A DNA stretch of 64,000 bases from Streptomyces lydicus (GTDB taxonomy: Bacteria; Actinomycetota; Actinomycetes; Streptomycetales; Streptomycetaceae). The first letter of the stretch is position 1. Each line of letters opens with the position of its first letter. The stretch covers positions 8,060,001 through 8,124,000 of the forward strand of contig NZ_RDTE01000003.1 of assembly GCF_004125265.1 (NCBI RefSeq), in the 5' to 3' direction. Under the pieces are notes generated by a model that searched no databases, was not told where the DNA came from, and saw only the letters and a program-made list of their open reading frames with translations. Positions 59,523-64,000 of the stretch are shown in pieces. The position numbers and the translations under genes were made by a program.

Positions 59523-60884
59523 ATGCAATCTCACTCGGAATTCACGAGCCCACCACCCGGCTGCCCCGCGCACGCCGGCGGCGAAAGGGTGGCCCTGCAC
59601 GGGATGGAGTTCGCCGCCGCGCCGGACGCCTTCTACGACCTGATGCGGCAGTACGGCCCCAGCGCGCCCGTCGAGCTGGCTCCCGGTGTGGAGGCCGAAC
59701 TCGTCACGGAGTACGGGGCGGCGCTGCACCTCCTGCAGAATCCGGACACTTTTGCACGGGATCCACGCCGTTGGCGCGCACTGAACGAGGGGCGGGTTCC
59801 CCTGGACAGCCCGGTGCTGCCGATGATGATGCACCGGCCGAACCCCATGTTTTCGGACGGTGCCACCCACCTGAGGCTCCGCCAGGCCGTGACGGACAGC
59901 CTGTCCCGGATCGACATGCACCGGATGAACGGGCACGTCAATCGGGTGGCGGCCTACCTCATCGAGCAGTTCAGCAGCCGCGGCAAGGCCGATCTGGTCA
60001 CCGACTACGCGCAGTGGCTGCCGCTGCTCGTCTTCAACGACCTCTTCGGCTGCCCGGCCGAGATCGGTGACCGGCTGATCTTCGGTTTCTCCGGCATCTT
60101 TGACGGCGTCGACGCGGAGAAGGCGAACGAGGTCCTCACCGAGTCGTTTTTCGAGCTGGTGGCGCTGAAGCGGGCCAACCCCGGTGATGACGTCACGTCG
60201 TGGCTGATGCAGCACCAGGCGGATCTCAGCGATGAGGAGATGATCCACCAGCTCGTTCTCCTCATAGGCGCCGGCGCGGAGCCGATGCAGAACATCATCG
60301 CCAGTGCCCTGCGCCTGCTGCTGGCCGACGAGAGGTACACAGGTGGCCAGCATTCGGCCGGCCTGCTCGTCGAGGACGCCATCAATGACGTGCTGTGGAA
60401 CTCCCCGCCGATTGCCAACTACGCGGTGCACTACCCCGTGCACGATGTCGAGGTCTTCGGACGCACGCTGCCCGGCGGTGCCCCCGTGCTCGTCAGCTTC
60501 GCGGCGGCCAACACCGATCCGAACGTCTCGCTGGGCCGTCAGACGCTCAGCAAGCGGGCGCATCTGGCGTGGGGGGCCGGGCCGCACGCCTGCCCGGCGA
60601 AGGACGCGGCCCTGCTGATCTCGATTCTGGCCATCGAGAAGCTCCTCAACGTCCTGCCGGATATTGAACTCGCGGTGGCCGAAGAGAGCTTGACGTATCG
60701 GCCGGGCCCGTTCCACCGGGCGCTCAATGGGCTTCCGGCCCGCTTCACGCCGGTGCGCGACGAGCGCCGACCGGCCGGTCGATCCTCTGGTGTTACCAGC
60801 GGAAATACCTCGCCGCAGGAAAACCAGGGCAAGTCCGGGAAGGGAAGCTGGTGGAGTGGATTCCTCAGCTGGTGGAAGGTGTGA
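59523..60884 (+). CDS. cvnE: Conservon cytochrome P450, CYP157-like, without ExxR
   Basis: A 453-residue P450. The heme-binding loop is present (WGAGPHACPA, C357). The K-helix ExxR, invariant in nearly all P450s, is replaced: the sequence reads EDAINDVLW, so D289-V-L-W292 stands where EVLR normally is. This loss is known for the CYP157 family, typical of conservons. I-helix LLIGAGAEPMQN lacks the usual acid-alcohol Thr pair. The C-terminus ends in SWWSGFLSWWKV, a Trp-rich amphipathic stretch that could attach it to the membrane. It starts 10 bp after cvnD. Confidence 0.9.
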   Translation: MQSHSEFTSPPPGCPAHAGGERVALHGMEFAAAPDAFYDLMRQYGPSAPVELAPGVEAELVTEYGAALHLLQNPDTFARDPRRWRALNEGRVPLDSPVLPMMMHRPNPMFSDGATHLRLRQAVTDSLSRIDMHRMNGHVNRVAAYLIEQFSSRGKADLVTDYAQWLPLLVFNDLFGCPAEIGDRLIFGFSGIFDGVDAEKANEVLTESFFELVALKRANPGDDVTSWLMQHQADLSDEEMIHQLVLLIGAGAEPMQNIIASALRLLLADERYTGGQHSAGLLVEDAINDVLWNSPPIANYAVHYPVHDVEVFGRTLPGGAPVLVSFAAANTDPNVSLGRQTLSKRAHLAWGAGPHACPAKDAALLISILAIEKLLNVLPDIELAVAEESLTYRPGPFHRALNGLPARFTPVRDERRPAGRSSGVTSGNTSPQENQGKSGKGSWWSGFLSWWKV

Positions 60885-60986
60885 CATCTGCAACAGAGTC
60901 GAGCGCGTAACCATCGTATAAGTGTTCAGTCGCCGGGGTAGGTAGGGGTGTCCCGTTTCATGTGAGCGGCTGAACAAGGAGTAGCT

Positions 60987-62243
60987 GTGGAGTCCGTCCT
61001 GACTTCCCCCGCGGTTGATCGACGGGCCGTGGTTTCGCTTTTCTCTCGTTTGCGCACCCCGAATGGGCAAGCGAATCCATTGCCTTTCTACGATGAACTC
61101 AGATCGATGGGGGATGTGGTCCCAGCGCCGTGGGGCGGGTGCCTGATCACCTCGTACGACCTGTGTGACCGGGTGCTCCGGGATCGGGCGTGGGGGGTGC
61201 CGGACAGCGAGTGGCGGGCTCGGCAGGGGGAGGCGACGCGTTGGAGCGCGGCTTCGTCGCGGGAAATGAGCAGGACCTTGCCCGCGCTCAATCCTCCGTA
61301 TCACACCCGAGTGCGGCGTTCCTTGGGCAATATGTTCGACCGGAAAGGCATGGCCGATATCAAGGATGCGATCGAGGAATCCGTCGATCAGCTTCTTGAC
61401 CGTCTTGCCGAGAAATTGCGCACCGATGGTGAAGCAGATTTCAGTGCTCTGGTCAGCGAAGAGCTTCCCATGCATGCCATCGGGAGCTGGCTGCAGCTGC
61501 CGCCCGCCGATTACCCCTATTTGCGCGCACTCGCCCACGATCAGGTATTCACCCAGGAGTTGCTGCCGTCCACGAGTCAGCTCGCGCTGTCCGACTCTGC
61601 CACAGGACAACTCCAGGCGTACTTCAGGGAATTGGTGCAGGAACGCCGCAGGGCGCCCGGGAGCGATCCGGTCTCGGGTTGGCTTCGCACCTGGGACGCT
61701 CTCGAATCCGATCGGGAGGCGGCCGACGAGGCCGTCTACCTCCTCGCGCTGCTGGTCTTCCTGGCCGCACCGGAGACCACCTCCACCATGCTGTCCACCA
61801 TGGTGTGGCTCCTCCTGGAGCATCCCCGCCAGTTCGGGTGGCTGCGTGCCCATCCCGGCCACGTACCGGACGCGGTCGAGGAAGTGCTGCGCTACGACTC
61901 CCCGAACCACATCATCAGCCGTGTCGCCCCGGAGGACACCATGCTCGCCGGCGTGCCCATCGAGAAGGGCCGGATGGTGCACCTCATGATCGGCGCCGCC
62001 AACCACGACCCACGGCACCATCTCGACCCCGGTGTCTTCGACATCCGCCGCAAGGCCGCACACCTCAGCTTCAGCTCCGGTATCCACTACTGCCTGGGGG
62101 CACCGCTGGCGCGTCTGGAGGCGACGACACTGCTGACCGCGCTCCTCGGGCGGCTGTCCGGTCTGCAGGTCAGTGCGCCCCCGGTCTGGGCGTCGCGGGT
62201 GGGGTTCCGCCGCATCACCGAACTCCGTGTGGTCCTCTCCTGA
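60987..62243 (+). CDS. Conservon-associated cytochrome P450, CYP154-like
   Basis: A 418-residue P450 with intact signatures: AAPETTSTM in the I-helix, E299-V-L-R302, and the heme loop FSSGIHYCLGAPLAR with C369. CYP154 enzymes accept polyketide-like or steroid substrates. GTG at 60987 has AAGGAG. Together with the preceding ExxR-less P450 it forms the frequent CYP157-CYP154 pair of conservons. The hydratase-like gene begins right at its stop. Confidence 0.9.
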   Translation: MESVLTSPAVDRRAVVSLFSRLRTPNGQANPLPFYDELRSMGDVVPAPWGGCLITSYDLCDRVLRDRAWGVPDSEWRARQGEATRWSAASSREMSRTLPALNPPYHTRVRRSLGNMFDRKGMADIKDAIEESVDQLLDRLAEKLRTDGEADFSALVSEELPMHAIGSWLQLPPADYPYLRALAHDQVFTQELLPSTSQLALSDSATGQLQAYFRELVQERRRAPGSDPVSGWLRTWDALESDREAADEAVYLLALLVFLAAPETTSTMLSTMVWLLLEHPRQFGWLRAHPGHVPDAVEEVLRYDSPNHIISRVAPEDTMLAGVPIEKGRMVHLMIGAANHDPRHHLDPGVFDIRRKAAHLSFSSGIHYCLGAPLARLEATTLLTALLGRLSGLQVSAPPVWASRVGFRRITELRVVLS

Positions 62244-62287
62244 TGTGGTTCCGGTCGACGGTAGACAGAGAAGTGAAGGACAGAGGC

Positions 62288-63055
62288 GTGGTGACGGAAG
62301 ATTTCAAGGCACTCCGGGTCATATCGGAGGGGCCGGTCCTGAGGGTCCAGTTGGACAGCCCGGAAACGGGCAACGCCGTCTGCGGAACGCTCCTCGATGA
62401 ACTCCTCACCGTATTGCACGCCTTGGAGGACGCCCCCGAAATCCGCGTGCTGGTTCTCTCCGGCCGGGGCGCCGACTTCTGTCTGGGCGGCGACCGCCGT
62501 GAGTTCGCCGAACTCCTCGCCGCCGACGCCGGGGGAGCGGGGCTGCGGGCGGTGGCGGGCAAGGCGCGCCGGGTCTGCGACGCGCTGTCCAAGGTCCAGG
62601 CGGTCACCATCGCCAGGCTGCACGGCGGGGTGATCGGAGCGGGGCTGGCGCTGGCGCTCTTCTGCGACCTGCGGGCCGGAGCGGACAACTGCCGATTCCG
62701 GATGCCGGAGCTGGCGCTCGGCATGCCGCCCGCATGGGGCGGTGCGCTGCCGCGGCTGCTGCACGAGACGGGCGCCGCTCGGATTCGCGAACTGATCCTT
62801 ACCGGCGACAGCTTCGACGCGGCGAAGGCGGCCGAGCTGTCCGTCCTGCACAAGGTCGTCGCGGAGGACGAGCTGGACGAGGTCATCCAGCAGTGGACCA
62901 AGCCGATGGTCCGCAGGTCACCCGTGGCGCTCCGCACGGCCAAGGTCATGCTGAACGCGTACTCCGGTGTCCACCGGCTCGCGGATGCCACCCTGTTCGA
63001 TGCGGAACTGCTGACCTCGGTCCTCGCGTCCGCCGAGGCGGGCCGAGGGCGCTGA
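62288..63055 (+). CDS. Enoyl-CoA hydratase/isomerase family protein
   Basis: A 255-residue crotonase-fold protein: LDSPETGNAVCGTLLDELLT, SGRGADFCLGGDRREFAELL (oxyanion region), IARLHGGVIGAGLALALFCD, and FRMPELALGMPPAWGG. The catalytic Glu pair of true hydratases is not both evident (PELALGMPPAWGG has one), so isomerase or hydrolase activity is possible. GTG at 62288 has GAAGGA 8 nt upstream; an ATG at 62243 overlapping the P450 stop would add 15 residues. It extends the conservon operon. Confidence 0.88.
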   Translation: MVTEDFKALRVISEGPVLRVQLDSPETGNAVCGTLLDELLTVLHALEDAPEIRVLVLSGRGADFCLGGDRREFAELLAADAGGAGLRAVAGKARRVCDALSKVQAVTIARLHGGVIGAGLALALFCDLRAGADNCRFRMPELALGMPPAWGGALPRLLHETGAARIRELILTGDSFDAAKAAELSVLHKVVAEDELDEVIQQWTKPMVRRSPVALRTAKVMLNAYSGVHRLADATLFDAELLTSVLASAEAGRGR

Positions 63056-63115
63056 ACTTCCGGCCGGGGGCGGGCCCGGCGGCCGCCGCATCCCGGCCTC
63101 GGCCGTCCGGCCGGC

Positions 63116-63655
63116 TCACTCCTCGGCGGAGGTGACGTCCTCCCGGTGCCGCGCCGCCAGCTCCAGGTACATCGCGGCGTTGAGTTTGATGCCCTCGCGC
63201 TCCTCGTCGGTCAGCTCCCGCTTGACCTTCGCCGGCACCCCGGCGACCAGGGAGCCGGGCGGCACCCGCATGCCCTGGGGGACCAGCGCCTGTGCGGCGA
63301 CCAGTGAGCCGGCGCCGATGTGCGCGCCGTTGAGGACCGTGGCACCCATGCCGATCAGCACGTCGTCCTCGACCGTGCAGCCGTGCAGGACCGCGTTGTG
63401 CCCGACCGAGACCCGCGCGCCGACGGTCACCGGGAATCCGGGGTCCACGTGCACCGTGCAGTTGTCCTGGATATTGCTGCCGGCGCCGAGCACGATCGGA
63501 CCGCAGTCGGCCCGCAGCACCGCGTGGTACCAGACGCTGGCGCCCGCCGCCATGCTGACCTCGCCGAGCACGACGGACGTCGGGGCGGTGAAAGCCTCCT
63601 GATCGACCTTCGGCTCCTTGCCGCCCACCGGTGAAATCAATGCCCGTCCCGCCAT
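63116..63655 (-). CDS. Gamma-carbonic-anhydrase-like hexapeptide-repeat protein
   Basis: A 179-residue left-handed beta-helix protein (SVVLGEVSMAAGASVWYHAV, IGMGATVLNGAHIGAGSLVA). The His ligands of the trimer active site are in NCTVHVDPGF and VGHNAVLHG. GAGGAG precedes the ATG at 63655. Homologues include PaaY/YrdA; activity of the carbonic anhydrase type is not assured. Confidence 0.9.
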   Translation of the reverse strand: MAGRALISPVGGKEPKVDQEAFTAPTSVVLGEVSMAAGASVWYHAVLRADCGPIVLGAGSNIQDNCTVHVDPGFPVTVGARVSVGHNAVLHGCTVEDDVLIGMGATVLNGAHIGAGSLVAAQALVPQGMRVPPGSLVAGVPAKVKRELTDEEREGIKLNAAMYLELAARHREDVTSAEE

Positions 63656-63786
63656 GTGTGGATCTCCTCGCCGTGATGCGCCGCGCCAACAGCACCGTAG
63701 ACGACGGCCGCTTCGCCGGGCAGGGACGGCGGCCGGTGGGGTGAAGATCACAGCCCGGCGCGCGGTCCGCCGCCCGGCGGGCTGAG

Positions 63787-63792
63787 TACGGT
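63787..63792 (+). promoter_or_regulatory. -10 element (TACGGT) for leaderless acyltransferase gene
   Basis: TACGGT, six bases (GTGCGG), then the GTG at 63799. Confidence 0.6.
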
Positions 63793-63798
63793 GTGCGG

Positions 63799-64000
63799 GT
63801 GCCGATAAACCAGAACGTGTTCTCATCCGTCGCGGCCTGGCGGCGCCGGGCCGTGTCGCGTGCCGTCCACCGCGGCGCGCGCTGGGTGAGGGAAGCCGCG
63901 GCCGTCACGGCCGAGCGCCCCGGCCCGTACCGCTTCCGGCGGATCGGTGCCGGCACCCGGCTCGCCTATCCGCAGGGCACGGTCTTCGGCGACCCGTGGA
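63799..64000 (+). CDS. Acyltransferase, hexapeptide type (partial, runs off window)
   Basis: First 67 residues of a protein: a basic helix (SSVAAWRRRAVSRAVHRGAR), then YRFRRIGAGTRLAYPQGTVF, which matches the start of Streptomyces acyltransferases of the left-handed beta-helix type. Start at GTG 63799 with a leaderless-type TACGGT box. Divergent from the carbonic-anhydrase-like gene. Identity is tentative because the repeat domain lies beyond the window. Confidence 0.6.
   Translation, partial: MPINQNVFSSVAAWRRRAVSRAVHRGARWVREAAAVTAERPGPYRFRRIGAGTRLAYPQGTVFGDPW

Noticed and set aside
59517..62087. 856-codon open frame on the minus strand opposite the P450 genes
   Set aside because: It mirrors codon bias of the genes beneath it, has no recognisable domain and no RBS. 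Typical GC-rich antisense frame.

Overview
The window looks like Streptomyces or a very close relative. Codon positions are extremely GC-rich, GTG starts are common and TTG occurs. Several families are largely confined to Streptomyces: a conservon (cvnABCD) with attached P450s, a divergent third EF-Tu (tuf3 type), a SapA-like spore protein, DUF6400 and SCO6745-family proteins. It reads as ordinary chromosome with accessory lipid, envelope and redox genes. I see no rRNA, no convincing tRNA, no CRISPR array, no intact insertion sequence and no prophage.

Layout. 1-10 kb: a divergent YczE/MocR pair, a membrane-anchored FtsK-like ATPase with a tiny membrane protein, a YchJ-type SEC-C protein, an S4 RNA-binding protein, the NHEJ pair Ku / LigD-polymerase, and a MurJ-type flippase. 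10-16 kb: a secreted endonuclease I, a D,D-carboxypeptidase, a cold-shock protein, an MT0933-type antitoxin-like protein and an esterase lipoprotein. 16-23 kb: an SDR/XRE divergent pair, an erythromycin-esterase homologue, a YbjT-like NAD-binding protein and a phytoene-desaturase-like flavoprotein. 23-28 kb: secreted proteins (SapA-like, GH25 lysozyme, two paralogous SLT transglycosylases with conserved upstream regions and matching Crp-like boxes). 28-33 kb: ArsR/SRPBCC, an ACP-ketosynthase-hydrolase mini-operon, and OhrR/Ohr. 33-43 kb: an amidohydrolase plus APC permease facing a TetR regulator, a PP2C phosphatase, small proteins, an S41 protease and a LppX-like lipoprotein. 44-52 kb: UppP, two VTT/DedA-type membrane proteins, tuf3, a spermidine-synthase-like protein, an MFS exporter and a thioesterase. 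52-56.5 kb: a STAND ATPase divergent from a second copy of the esterase lipoprotein. 56.9-63 kb: the conservon operon cvnABCD, CYP157-like P450, second P450, enoyl-CoA hydratase. The window ends with a gamma-carbonic-anhydrase-like protein and the start of an acyltransferase.

How genes work together. Several neighbours form regulator/target pairs across short divergent regions (MocR/YczE, XRE/SDR, OhrR/Ohr, TetR/permease-amidohydrolase, STAND/esterase). The conservon is a membrane-associated GTPase signalling module whose operon also encodes two P450s and a hydratase. Envelope turnover is over-represented: MurJ, D,D-carboxypeptidase, lysozyme, two transglycosylases and UppP.

The most striking sequence-level pattern is that about a quarter of the genes start 6 or 7 nt after a TAnnnT-like hexamer with no Shine-Dalgarno sequence, the signature of leaderless transcripts. 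Other items worth following up are the ACP-KS-hydrolase operon, a P450 with DVLW in place of ExxR and a Trp-rich tail, the conserved leaders of the two transglycosylase genes, and decayed fragments of patatin-like and luciferase-like genes.
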